Source of the DNA: Galactobacter valiniphilus
GTDB taxonomy: Bacteria > Actinomycetota > Actinomycetes > Actinomycetales > Micrococcaceae
Assembly (NCBI RefSeq): GCF_003575975.1
Contig: NZ_QQXK01000014.1
Span: 23,398-87,397, forward strand
Reading direction: 5' to 3'
Length of the DNA: 64,000 nucleotides
Shown one piece after another: positions 55,288-62,146 of this stretch (the stretch's first letter is position 1; every line of letters starts with the position of its first letter). The translations under genes were made by a program, and so were the position numbers. Below the pieces are notes generated by a model. The model saw nothing but the letters and a program-made list of their open reading frames with translations. It was not told the origin of the DNA and made no database searches.

Positions 55288-56064
55288 ATGACACAAGGAA
55301 CGCAGGAGACCCCGACCCGTTCCGGCGGCGTCCAATCCGTGGAGCGAGCCTTCGCTCTCCTCGAGACCATCGCGGCCGCCGGCGGCGAGCTGACCCTGAG
55401 CGAGCTCAGCCAGCGCACGCCCCTGCCGCTGCCTACCATCCACCGCCTCTTGCGCACGCTCGTGAGCATGGGCCACGTGCGCCAGCTGCCCGACCGCAGC
55501 TACGCGCTGGGCCCACGGCTCATCCACCTGGGCGAGGTCGCGAACCGCCAGCTCGGGGCGCTGGCCAAGCCGATCATGCGCTCACTCGTGGAGCAGCTCG
55601 GCGAGACCGCCAACCTGGCCGTACTCGACGACGACCGCGTCACCTACGTGGGCCAGGTGCCCTCGCCGCACGCCATGCGCATGTTCACCGAGGTGGGCCA
55701 GCGCGTGCCGCTGCACTACTCCGGCGTGGGCAAGGCGATCCTGGCGCAGCTGCCCGAGGAGCAGGTCCGCTCGCTCATGGAACGCACCGGGATGGCCTCC
55801 CGCACCGTCAACACGCACACCGACGTCGAGTCGCTCCTGGCCGACCTCGAGGCCACGCGCGAGCGCGGCTACGCCGTGGACGAGCAGGAGCAGGAGATGG
55901 GCTCGCGCTGCTACGCCGTGGCCATCCCGGACTCCGCGACCCGCCTGGCCGTGTCCGTCTCCGGCCCGATCTCCCGCGTGGACGAGTCCTTCGCCGACCG
56001 CGCCGTGCCGGCCCTGACCGCCGCGGCCGCCGCGATCTCGCAGGCCCTGCGCTCCGGCGCCTGA
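55288..56064 (+). CDS. IclR family transcriptional regulator
   Basis: 258 aa. The N-terminal winged helix (SVERAFALLETIAAAGGELTLSELSQRTPLPLPTIHRLLRTL, shown only in part) is followed by the IclR effector domain (ETANLAVLDDDRVTYVGQV, LHYSGVGKAILAQLPEE, GYAVDEQEQEMGSRCYAV). It probably senses a purine breakdown product such as allantoate or glyoxylate. taggat ends 7 nt before the ATG at 55288, favouring this over the ATG at 55279. Divergent from malic enzyme. Confidence 0.92.
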   Translation: MTQGTQETPTRSGGVQSVERAFALLETIAAAGGELTLSELSQRTPLPLPTIHRLLRTLVSMGHVRQLPDRSYALGPRLIHLGEVANRQLGALAKPIMRSLVEQLGETANLAVLDDDRVTYVGQVPSPHAMRMFTEVGQRVPLHYSGVGKAILAQLPEEQVRSLMERTGMASRTVNTHTDVESLLADLEATRERGYAVDEQEQEMGSRCYAVAIPDSATRLAVSVSGPISRVDESFADRAVPALTAAAAAISQALRSGA

Positions 56065-56175
56065 GTTCCTCCGCGCTTCGGCGCCCCGCCGCGGGCCGGT
56101 TTCCCTTGAGGGGAGGCCGGCCCGCGGTTTTTCTTGGTGTCGCTGCTACTTTGCGTGCCGTGCGCCGTGAAGGGA

Positions 56176-56285
56176 CCCCACTTCACGACGCACGCCACGC
56201 AAACTCCGGCGGCCCCGGGCCCACACGAAGTTGGAGTGCGAAATGCGCTCAAGGTCGCCTCCTTCGGCGCATTTCGCACTCCAAG
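56176..56285. repeat. 110-bp direct repeat, copy A
   Basis: About 80 percent identical by eye to copy B (56530-56639). It ends with a perfect 18-bp inverted repeat, arms 56231-56248 and 56267-56284 (ttggagtgcgaaatgcgc and mate), loop 18 nt. Confidence 0.85.
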
Positions 56286-56300
56286 TAGTTGCCGGAGGCT

Positions 56301-56392
56301 CGTTCGCGAGTGCCGCGTGTCGCCTCCCGCGCCGTTTCGCCGGCACGCGGCACTCGCCAAAGACGCCGGGCGGCACAAGGCACTCGCGAACG
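56301..56392. repeat. Alternative-pairing hairpin set
   Basis: cgttcgcgagtgcc (56301-56314) pairs perfectly with ggcactcgcgaacg (56379-56392). Part of the same left arm also pairs over 14 bp with cacgcggcactcgc (56344-56357), so two exclusive folds are possible. Confidence 0.75.
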
Positions 56393-56418
56393 CGGTGTGC
56401 CCCGCCGCACCGGCCAAC

Positions 56419-56497
56419 GCACGACGGCGCGGGGCCCGGTCCCAGCCCCGCCCCCGGGCGGACGGGAGGCACCCCAGGCGCCCGGGCGCCGTCGGGC
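56419..56497. repeat. Dispersed palindromic element (copy at 56.4 kb)
   Basis: Left end gcacgacggcgc, right end gcgccgtcgggc, core with GC-rich mates (ggggcccgg / cgcccgggcg). Same ends as the copies at 23.6, 50.7 and 13.8 kb. Confidence 0.6.
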
Positions 56498-56529
56498 ACC
56501 CGAAAATGCGCGCCGCACGCCGCCCACAC

Positions 56530-56639
56530 GCCCCGCTTCACGGCGCACGACACGCACACTCCGACGGCCCGGGAGCACGCGAAGTCGGAGTGCGAAATGC
56601 GCTCACGACCGCCCCCTTCGGCGCATTTCGCACTCCAAG
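56530..56639. repeat. 110-bp direct repeat, copy B
   Basis: Counterpart of copy A with an 18-bp inverted repeat (arms 56585-56602 and 56621-56638, one mismatch). It overlaps the last codons of the purine permease frame and supplies its stop region. Confidence 0.85.
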
Positions 56640-58309
56640 ATTCCCGTTGGCCGTGAGCGACCCAACGCGCGAGGAGGCGCTCCCCCACACGGGGAGCGCC
56701 TCCTGCATGCGCCGGAGGGCAGGGTGCCGTCGCGCTCGATCTTCTGCAGCGCGGCCGTGACCGACTCCGGCACCGGCACGTTGTTCTTCTCGCAGGCCTT
56801 GGCGTGGCGCTTGAGCTCCGTGAGCTGCTGCTGCGCCGTGACGACCTTGACCTCGTTGCCCTCGGCGTCCACGAGCTTGCCGCCGATGTAGGAGTCGCCG
56901 TCCTCGAGGTTGTCCAGCTCCTCCTCGCGGACCATGCGCGGCGGGGCCGCCACAAACACGGAGCCCTTCTTGGAGTTACCGCCCTGGATCTCGTTGAAGA
57001 TGATGTTCAGCAGCACGGCCATGATGGCGGCGGAGCTGATGCCGGAGTGCAGGATGGTCGCGGCCCAGTCCGGGAAGTGGTTGTAGAACTCGGGCTTGAC
57101 GATCGGGATGCCGCCGAAGGCGATCGAGGCGCCCAAGATGATCAGGTTGTAGCCGTCGTAGTTGACCTTGGAGAGCGTGCGGATGCCCGAGGCGGCAACG
57201 GTGCCGAAGAGCACGATGCCGGCGCCGCCCAGGACGGGCGTGGGAATCGCGGCGACGAAGCGGCCGAGGATCGGCAGCAGGCCGAGGATCACCGAGATGC
57301 CGCCGCCGGCCGTGACCACGAAGCGCGACTTCACGCCGGTGATCGTCACGAGACCCACGTTCTGCGCAAAAGCCGACTGCGTGAAGGTGTTGAAGAACGG
57401 GGCAACAAAGGTGGAGGCCATGTCGGCGCGCAGGCCGTTGGCGATGCGCTTCGAGTCGACCTTGGCACCGGTGATCTCACCGACCGCCAGGATATCCGCC
57501 GTGGTCTCCGTGAGGATCACGATGACGACGATGGTCATGGAGAGGATGGCGCCGAACTCGAAGACCGGCATGCCGAAGGCGAGCGGCTGCGGGAAGGCGA
57601 AGATGGCGCCCGTGCCGACCTTGGAGAAGTCGGCCATGCCCAGCGGGATGGCGACCAGCGTGCCGACCACCATGGCGATCAGGATGGAGAGGCGGGAGAT
57701 CGCGGCGTTGCCGAGCTTGGAGAAGAGGATCGTCAGCGCAAACACCAGGGCGGCGAGGCCGATGTTCTGCAGCGAGCCGTAGTTCTCGGCCTTGGCGTTG
57801 CCGCCCATGGCCCAGTTGGCCGCGACCGGCGTGAGCGAGACGCCGATCATGGTGATGACCACGCCGGTCACGACCGGCGGGAAGAAGCGGATGATCTTCG
57901 CGAAGAACGGGGCGATCAGGAAGCCGATCGCGCCGGCCACGATGACCGAGCCGAAGACGGACTGCAGCCCGTGCACGTGGTCCGGGGCGCCGGAGACGAT
58001 GGCGCCCATGGTGGACACCGACGCGAACGAGGTGCCCTGGACCAGCGGAAGCTTGGAGCCGAAGAACGGGATGCCCCACGACTGAAGGATGGTGGCGAGG
58101 CCGCCGATGAAGAGGCAGCAGGCCACGAGCAGAGCGATCTGGTCGCTCGAGAGGCCGGCGGCCTGGCCGATGATGAGCGGCGGGGCGATGATGCCGCCGT
58201 ACATCGTCAGGACGTGCTGGAGGCCAAACGCTATGGTGCGGCCGAACGGCAGGCGCTCGTCCTCCGGTGCGGTGGAGGGGGGTGCGGGGGTCTTCGACTT
58301 GCTTGTCAT
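56603..58309 (-). CDS. NCS2 family uracil/xanthine-type purine permease with aberrant C-terminus
   Basis: 568 aa. NCS2 pattern: LPFGRTIAFGLQHVLTMYGGIIAPPLIIG, LPLVQGTSFASV, the ILTETTADILAVGEITG box and QSAFAQNVGLVTITGVKSRFV. It imports urate, xanthine or uracil with H+. From about residue 530 the frame passes through a perfect 14-bp terminator hairpin (56672-56704) and then repeat copy B, adding some 35 Arg/Pro-rich residues. The original stop was probably near GTLPSGA. aaggag precedes a GTG (58312) and this ATG; either may be used. Confidence 0.88.
   Translation of the reverse strand: MTSKSKTPAPPSTAPEDERLPFGRTIAFGLQHVLTMYGGIIAPPLIIGQAAGLSSDQIALLVACCLFIGGLATILQSWGIPFFGSKLPLVQGTSFASVSTMGAIVSGAPDHVHGLQSVFGSVIVAGAIGFLIAPFFAKIIRFFPPVVTGVVITMIGVSLTPVAANWAMGGNAKAENYGSLQNIGLAALVFALTILFSKLGNAAISRLSILIAMVVGTLVAIPLGMADFSKVGTGAIFAFPQPLAFGMPVFEFGAILSMTIVVIVILTETTADILAVGEITGAKVDSKRIANGLRADMASTFVAPFFNTFTQSAFAQNVGLVTITGVKSRFVVTAGGGISVILGLLPILGRFVAAIPTPVLGGAGIVLFGTVAASGIRTLSKVNYDGYNLIILGASIAFGGIPIVKPEFYNHFPDWAATILHSGISSAAIMAVLLNIIFNEIQGGNSKKGSVFVAAPPRMVREEELDNLEDGDSYIGGKLVDAEGNEVKVVTAQQQLTELKRHAKACEKNNVPVPESVTAALQKIERDGTLPSGACRRRSPCGGAPPRALGRSRPTGILECEMRRRGRS
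56672..56704 (-). terminator. Permease terminator hairpin lying inside the reading frame
   Basis: aggaggcgctcccc (56672-56685) and its exact mate (56691-56704) around cacac. No U-run. Position and form suit a terminator for the minus-strand permease gene, but the permease frame has no stop before it. Confidence 0.65.
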
Positions 58310-58392
58310 CACGCGAAACTCCTTTGTTGCGCGCAGGCGGGCCGCGGTGCGGCGCGGCCCGCCTGACTCAACCGGTCATCAAGGGTGGGAAA

Positions 58393-59313
58393 TCAGCAGA
58401 AGCCGGGGATGTTTTCCCAGATCTGGTGGGACTCAGCGCCGCCTTCGCGCTGGATGGTCGCCTCGATCAGGCCGTACGGGCGATCGGCGGCGAAGAAGAC
58501 CTCGTTGGGGTTGTCCTGGCCAAAGACCTCCAGGTCAACGAGGAAGTGGTGCTTGTTCGGCAGCGACATCTTGATCTCTTCGATCTCGGGATGCGCGTTC
58601 AGCACGTCCTCGCCCATGGCAAACATGGTCTGCTGCAGGGCCAGGGAGTGCGTGTTGGCGAACGTGGTGAGCAGGCGCTTGCGGACGTCGGCGTAGACGG
58701 CGTCGAAGTCGATGCCGGCCTCGACGGCGGCGGCGGAGTTGCGCCAGCGGGCGGTGACGTCCGTCGCGAGGATGCGATCGGAGGTCGCCTTCAGCGTGGT
58801 GTAGCGATCCACGGGGAAGCCGTGGAACTCGGAACCGGTGGACTTCAGGACGGTCAGGTCCTGGATGCCGGCGACGACGTTCTTCTCGCCATCCTTGATC
58901 TCCAGCACCGCGGTGCGGACCTCGGACTTGTTGCGGGAGAACGCGTGGTCGTGATCGTTGATGCGATCCCAGAAGTACTGCTCGGCGGCCCAGCGGCCAC
59001 CCTCGATCCACTCGAACTCGTTCACGAAGTGGCTGCCGAGGCGGATGAGGAAGTCCTCGACCGCGCCGACGCCGTCGCGGGCCAGGCCGTAGACGGTGTT
59101 CTTCTGGGTTTCGGTGGGGACAACCAGGCCGTTGTCGCCGTCGCGGTGGGCGGCGTTGAAGTCGCCGTGCAGCTGCGAGGTGACGTTGAGGTCCTCGATC
59201 TGGTGGCGATCGGTGTCGCGGGTGATCTTAACGAGGCGGACCTCGGTCTTGCCGTACTGGTTCTTCCCCAGAACGATGCGGGTGCCGGCGGTGGTGTCAG
59301 CGGTGGCGGTCAT
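58393..59313 (-). CDS. Urate oxidase (uricase)
   Basis: 306 aa, normal length. Two T-fold repeats with LGKNQYGKTEVRLVKITRD, VVPTETQKNTVYGLARDG, LKSTGSEFHGFPVDRYTTL, WRNSAAAVEAG and LPNKHHFLVDLEVFG are the uricase signatures. It oxidises urate to 5-hydroxyisourate. The ATG at 59313 is one base after the UraDH stop and lies 6 bases behind gagggag. The permease follows 83 bp downstream. Confidence 0.95.
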   Translation of the reverse strand: MTATADTTAGTRIVLGKNQYGKTEVRLVKITRDTDRHQIEDLNVTSQLHGDFNAAHRDGDNGLVVPTETQKNTVYGLARDGVGAVEDFLIRLGSHFVNEFEWIEGGRWAAEQYFWDRINDHDHAFSRNKSEVRTAVLEIKDGEKNVVAGIQDLTVLKSTGSEFHGFPVDRYTTLKATSDRILATDVTARWRNSAAAVEAGIDFDAVYADVRKRLLTTFANTHSLALQQTMFAMGEDVLNAHPEIEEIKMSLPNKHHFLVDLEVFGQDNPNEVFFAADRPYGLIEATIQREGGAESHQIWENIPGFC

Positions 59314-59314
59314 G

Positions 59315-60250
59315 TTAACTCCCTCGGTACGTCGAGTAGGCAAATGGGCTGATGAGAAGAGGCACGTGGTAGTGAGCGAGCGCGTCGGCGACGGTGAACT
59401 CGATGACGACAGCGGGGAAGAAGGTTTCCGTACCCTTGTTCCCGTAGTAGGCGCCGGTGTCGAACGTGCACCGGTAGTGGCCTACTGCGACCTCCGTCGG
59501 ACCGAGGTTCTTGATGCGACCGTCGTCGTCGGTCTCACCTCGTCCGATCTCTTGCCAGCCGGAGTCCGTGTTGGCTTCCAGCGTGGCCTTGACACCGGAG
59601 GCAGACCTCCCGGTCCCGGTGTCGAGCACATGGGTGGTGATGTGGCTGCGCGTGTCGCCTACGGCGTCGGCCTCCACGATCCCCTCGAGGCGGAGGAGGG
59701 CGATCTGCGCGAGCTGATCGGCAACCTCCGCGTTTTCAGTGGCCTCATCCTGTCCGAGGCGGCGCTCCAGGTTCTCGAGGATCTCGGGAACCGAGCGGCC
59801 GGCCGCGCGGATGAGGAAGACACGGTCGAAGCGGGCCTCGTAGGCGGCGTTGCCCTCGGCGAGCTTCCGGGCGAGCTGCGCGTCGCGGTCGACCCCGACG
59901 CCGGCCTGCTCGCTGCGGGAGAGTTCGGCCTCGGCGGAGTCACCCTGCGGCTTCTCGCCGATGCGCGGGTGATGCGCCAGGGCGGCGGCGATCTCCTGAT
60001 CGGTGAAGGCCGGGATCTGCGCGGCGTGGGCCAGGAGGGCCTCGCGGCTGGCGTAGGGCCGGCCGTCGACGACGGCGTCCACCCAGCGGTCCACGTCGAC
60101 GGCGGGCCGCACTGCTGCGGCGGCCTCGACGGGCTCTAGGGTGTTGAAGATCGACAAAAGAATGGGTGTCAGCGCTTTCCACTCGTGATGTGGCCCGCCC
60201 GGCTGAACACCCTTACCCCCACGGGCTGGGGTGCCCGGGATTGACTCCAT
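59315..60250 (-). CDS. Fused OHCU decarboxylase (UraD) and 5-hydroxyisourate hydrolase (UraH)
   Basis: The N-terminal ~165 residues are UraD (VDRWVDAVVDGRPYASREALLAHA, ALAHHPRIGEKPQGDSA with the active-site His, FDRVFLIRAAGRS). The C-terminal ~115 residues are the transthyretin-like UraH (SHITTHVLDTGTGRSASGV, and the YRGS C-terminal signature). Together they take 5-hydroxyisourate to (S)-allantoin. The start is unsure: ATG at 60250 gives a 30-residue non-conserved extension, while TTG at 60157 matches the usual N-terminus. An operator candidate lies at 60252-60266. Confidence 0.9.
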   Translation of the reverse strand: MESIPGTPARGGKGVQPGGPHHEWKALTPILLSIFNTLEPVEAAAAVRPAVDVDRWVDAVVDGRPYASREALLAHAAQIPAFTDQEIAAALAHHPRIGEKPQGDSAEAELSRSEQAGVGVDRDAQLARKLAEGNAAYEARFDRVFLIRAAGRSVPEILENLERRLGQDEATENAEVADQLAQIALLRLEGIVEADAVGDTRSHITTHVLDTGTGRSASGVKATLEANTDSGWQEIGRGETDDDGRIKNLGPTEVAVGHYRCTFDTGAYYGNKGTETFFPAVVIEFTVADALAHYHVPLLISPFAYSTYRGS

Positions 60251-60251
60251 G

Positions 60252-60266
60252 TTTCGTATGGCGGAA
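60252..60266. promoter_or_regulatory. IclR-type operator candidate 3
   Basis: tttcgtatggcggaa, 13 of 15 bases identical to the site at 55171. A second small inverted repeat, ggaat-ttcg-attcc (60263-60276), overlaps it. Confidence 0.5.
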
Positions 60267-60413
60267 TTTCGATTCCATTTTCCTGCTAAGAACCATGTAA
60301 CCGGGGTCACACTCCCCCTGTCAACCCCCTGTTCATATGAGATCGAAAAATGGGATACCCCTTGCGCTCCACCCGCAGCGCATGCAGGCTAGTTCCACCA
60401 TTCGAACTTCACA

Positions 60414-60428
60414 TTCCACATTGCGGAA
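60414..60428. promoter_or_regulatory. IclR-type operator candidate 4
   Basis: ttccacattgcggaa; its reverse complement fits the same 15-bp consensus. Flanking bases extend it to a 7-bp perfect inverted repeat with a 7-bp spacer (60411-60431). It is 26 bp before the small plus-strand gene at 60454. Confidence 0.55.
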
Positions 60429-60453
60429 TGTAGGCCACGGAAAGAGGTGGGTC

Positions 60454-60705
60454 ATGACTCTCCAGCACAACACCGCGAACACGCACGCTCCGGCCATTCT
60501 TGGCTCCCACTCCCCCGCGGAACCGCGGCCCCTCACGAGCTCCCTGCCCATCCACGCACGCATCGTGGAGCCCGGCACGGAGCTGCAGTGGCCCGAGTTC
60601 CCGGCCGGCGGCTGCGACCCGGACTTCCCGGGCTCCTCGCGCCCGCGCCGCCCCTCCCGCCTCGGCGGCGTGGTGCACGGCGTGCTGCGCTTCGTCCGCG
60701 GCTGA
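60454..60705 (+). CDS. 83-residue protein of unknown function, divergent from uraDH
   Basis: The ATG follows an agaggtg ribosome binding site. The product starts TLQHNTANTHAPAILGSHSP, has SLPIHARIVEPGTELQWPEF and GGCDPDFPG in the middle and a basic C-terminus (PRRPSRLGGVVHGVLRFVRG). No family recognised. Because it begins 26 bp after an operator candidate and is divergent from the purine operon it is probably induced with it. It may be a purine-linked small protein or a remnant of a longer gene. Confidence 0.6.
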   Translation: MTLQHNTANTHAPAILGSHSPAEPRPLTSSLPIHARIVEPGTELQWPEFPAGGCDPDFPGSSRPRRPSRLGGVVHGVLRFVRG

Positions 60706-60762
60706 TCGCCGCACACCACGAGCCACCCCGACCCTCGCGCGGACACGCGGGACGGGGTCAAC

Positions 60763-60835
60763 GGGCCCCGGAGCGGGACCGATGGTTCCGAGGGCCGACT
60801 ATCCCCTCGGAACCGTCGGCCACGTTCCGGGGCCC
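60763..60835. terminator. Large nested hairpin between convergent genes
   Basis: gggccccgg (60763-60771) pairs with ccggggccc (60827-60835), and inside it ggttccgaggg pairs with cccctcggaacc around about 8 nt. It lies 57 bp after the small gene and 115 bp before the end of the minus-strand gene, so it could stop transcription from both sides. A half element gcacgacggcgc follows at 60859-60870. Confidence 0.6.
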
Positions 60836-60950
60836 TTCACCGTCTTGAACCAGAGAGCGCACGACGGCGCACGGCCGGGTTCCGGCCTCATTGAGCGGCC
60901 CGCACGCGAGCGCTGAGCACCCCGGCGCGGTGCGGCCCAGGCCCCCTGAG

Positions 60951-61946
60951 TTAGGCCTCCGCCCCGCGCTCCGCTTCCCAGCCGGCCACCCGCTCGCGCA
61001 TCTGTTCCTCGGTGACGCGCAGGCGCACGGCGGCCAGCACGGCGGCGTCGGAGGGGTCGTCCTCAACGAAACCGCGGCCCAGCAGCAGCTCCAGGTAGCG
61101 GCGCTCCAGGCCAAGGGCCGGCTCGGCCGGGCCCTCCTCGCCGTAGAGCTCCTCCCACTCCTCGCCGGACCAGTCAACGGCCTCGGGGCGCGGGATCTGC
61201 GGGCGGTCGTAGTGGACCGTGGGCGCCGGCTCGACCCAGTCCGGGGTCATGGCGATGATCCGCGGCACCTCGTCGCTGCCCCACGGGCGTTCGCTCTCCT
61301 CGGAAAGATCATCCAGCGTCGCGGAGACGCGGCTCATCTCGCGCCACACGAGCGCGTCGCGGCAGCCGTCCTCCGGCCAGGCCTGCACCAAATACTGCTC
61401 CCACGGCGCCGTGGCCTCCTCGCCGTCCTCCAGGTCACGGTTCACGGCGTGAACGCGCACGCGGTACCAGCCGGGGCCGTGTCCATCGAGGCGGCGGTCG
61501 AGCGAGGAGTCCCGGTCCAGGCCGCCCTCGACGAAGACGGGGCCTTGGTCCACGCGCACCGACAGCTCCACGACGTCCTCGAAGCCCGCCTCGACCTGCG
61601 CGGGCCGCATGGCCAGGGCCTCGGTGTAGACGAAGACCGCCCCGGCGCTCACGCCCGTGTTGATCGTGACGGCGGGCGTGTCATCCGACTCGGAGTCGGC
61701 CACCAACAGCCCGCCCAGGAAGCCGGCCGGGTACGGCCCCGGCACCAGGAGCGCGAGCGCACCGATCCAGAGCAGGTGGCCGTCCACCTCGTCCTCAAAG
61801 CCGGAGCGCAGTCCACCCGTGGGGCTCAAGCCCCCGGCCTGAATGGCCCGCGCTTTGGAACGATCGAAGCGATCCTCCTCGCCGTCCATCCACGGCTCGT
61901 CCTCCGGACCGTGTCCGTCCCACTCGTCGCTCTCACCGGGCCTCAT
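60951..61946 (-). CDS. Hypothetical acidic protein
   Basis: 331 aa, strongly acidic (Asp/Glu-rich N- and C-termini), one moderately hydrophobic stretch (LLWIGALALLVPGPYPAGFLGGLLV) near residues 58-82 that is not a clear membrane helix. A beta-rich central part (VELSVRVDQGPVFVEGGLD, GPGWYRVRVHAVNRDLEDG) resembles surface- or immunity-type hypothetical proteins, without a family I can name. The ATG at 61946 follows ggaggagg. Confidence 0.65.
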   Translation of the reverse strand: MRPGESDEWDGHGPEDEPWMDGEEDRFDRSKARAIQAGGLSPTGGLRSGFEDEVDGHLLWIGALALLVPGPYPAGFLGGLLVADSESDDTPAVTINTGVSAGAVFVYTEALAMRPAQVEAGFEDVVELSVRVDQGPVFVEGGLDRDSSLDRRLDGHGPGWYRVRVHAVNRDLEDGEEATAPWEQYLVQAWPEDGCRDALVWREMSRVSATLDDLSEESERPWGSDEVPRIIAMTPDWVEPAPTVHYDRPQIPRPEAVDWSGEEWEELYGEEGPAEPALGLERRYLELLLGRGFVEDDPSDAAVLAAVRLRVTEEQMRERVAGWEAERGAEA

Positions 61947-61999
61947 GGTGCGCCTCCTCCCCAGCAAAACCACCGCCGTGGCCCCAGAATCGCACGTCG

Positions 62000-62032
62000 G
62001 GGCGACGGCGTGTGCGCGCCACGCGCCGTCGT
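62000..62032. repeat. Dispersed palindromic element (short copy at 62.0 kb)
   Basis: cgacggcg...cgccgtcgtgc with a short GC-rich core, 54 bp upstream of the hypothetical gene start and upstream of the aceE terminator. Confidence 0.5.
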
Positions 62033-62065
62033 GCATTTCCTGCCACTGTGAGGGATAACAACGCC

Positions 62066-62107
62066 GAACGGCCGCCCTCCTTGCGTGAGCAAGGAGAGCG
62101 GCCGTTC
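62066..62107 (-). terminator. aceE terminator
   Basis: gaacggccgc-cctccttgc pairs with gcaaggag-gcggccgttc across a gtga loop with one mismatch. It begins 40 bp after the aceE stop on the minus strand. No U-run, as usual in high-GC actinobacteria. Confidence 0.75.
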
Positions 62108-62146
62108 ATGGTCCCGGCGGTGCGGCGCCGGGAGGACTCGGGCGGA

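Larger units (their letters stand above)
56065..56602. other. Gene-free region packed with inverted and direct repeats
   Basis: 538 bp between the convergent IclR and permease genes. In order: an inverted repeat at 56086-56127 (cgccgcgggccgg... ccggcccgcgg, terminator of the IclR gene), a hairpin 56151-56203, repeat copy A 56176-56285, a hairpin set 56301-56392, a dispersed element 56419-56497 and the start of repeat copy B at 56530. Confidence 0.7.
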
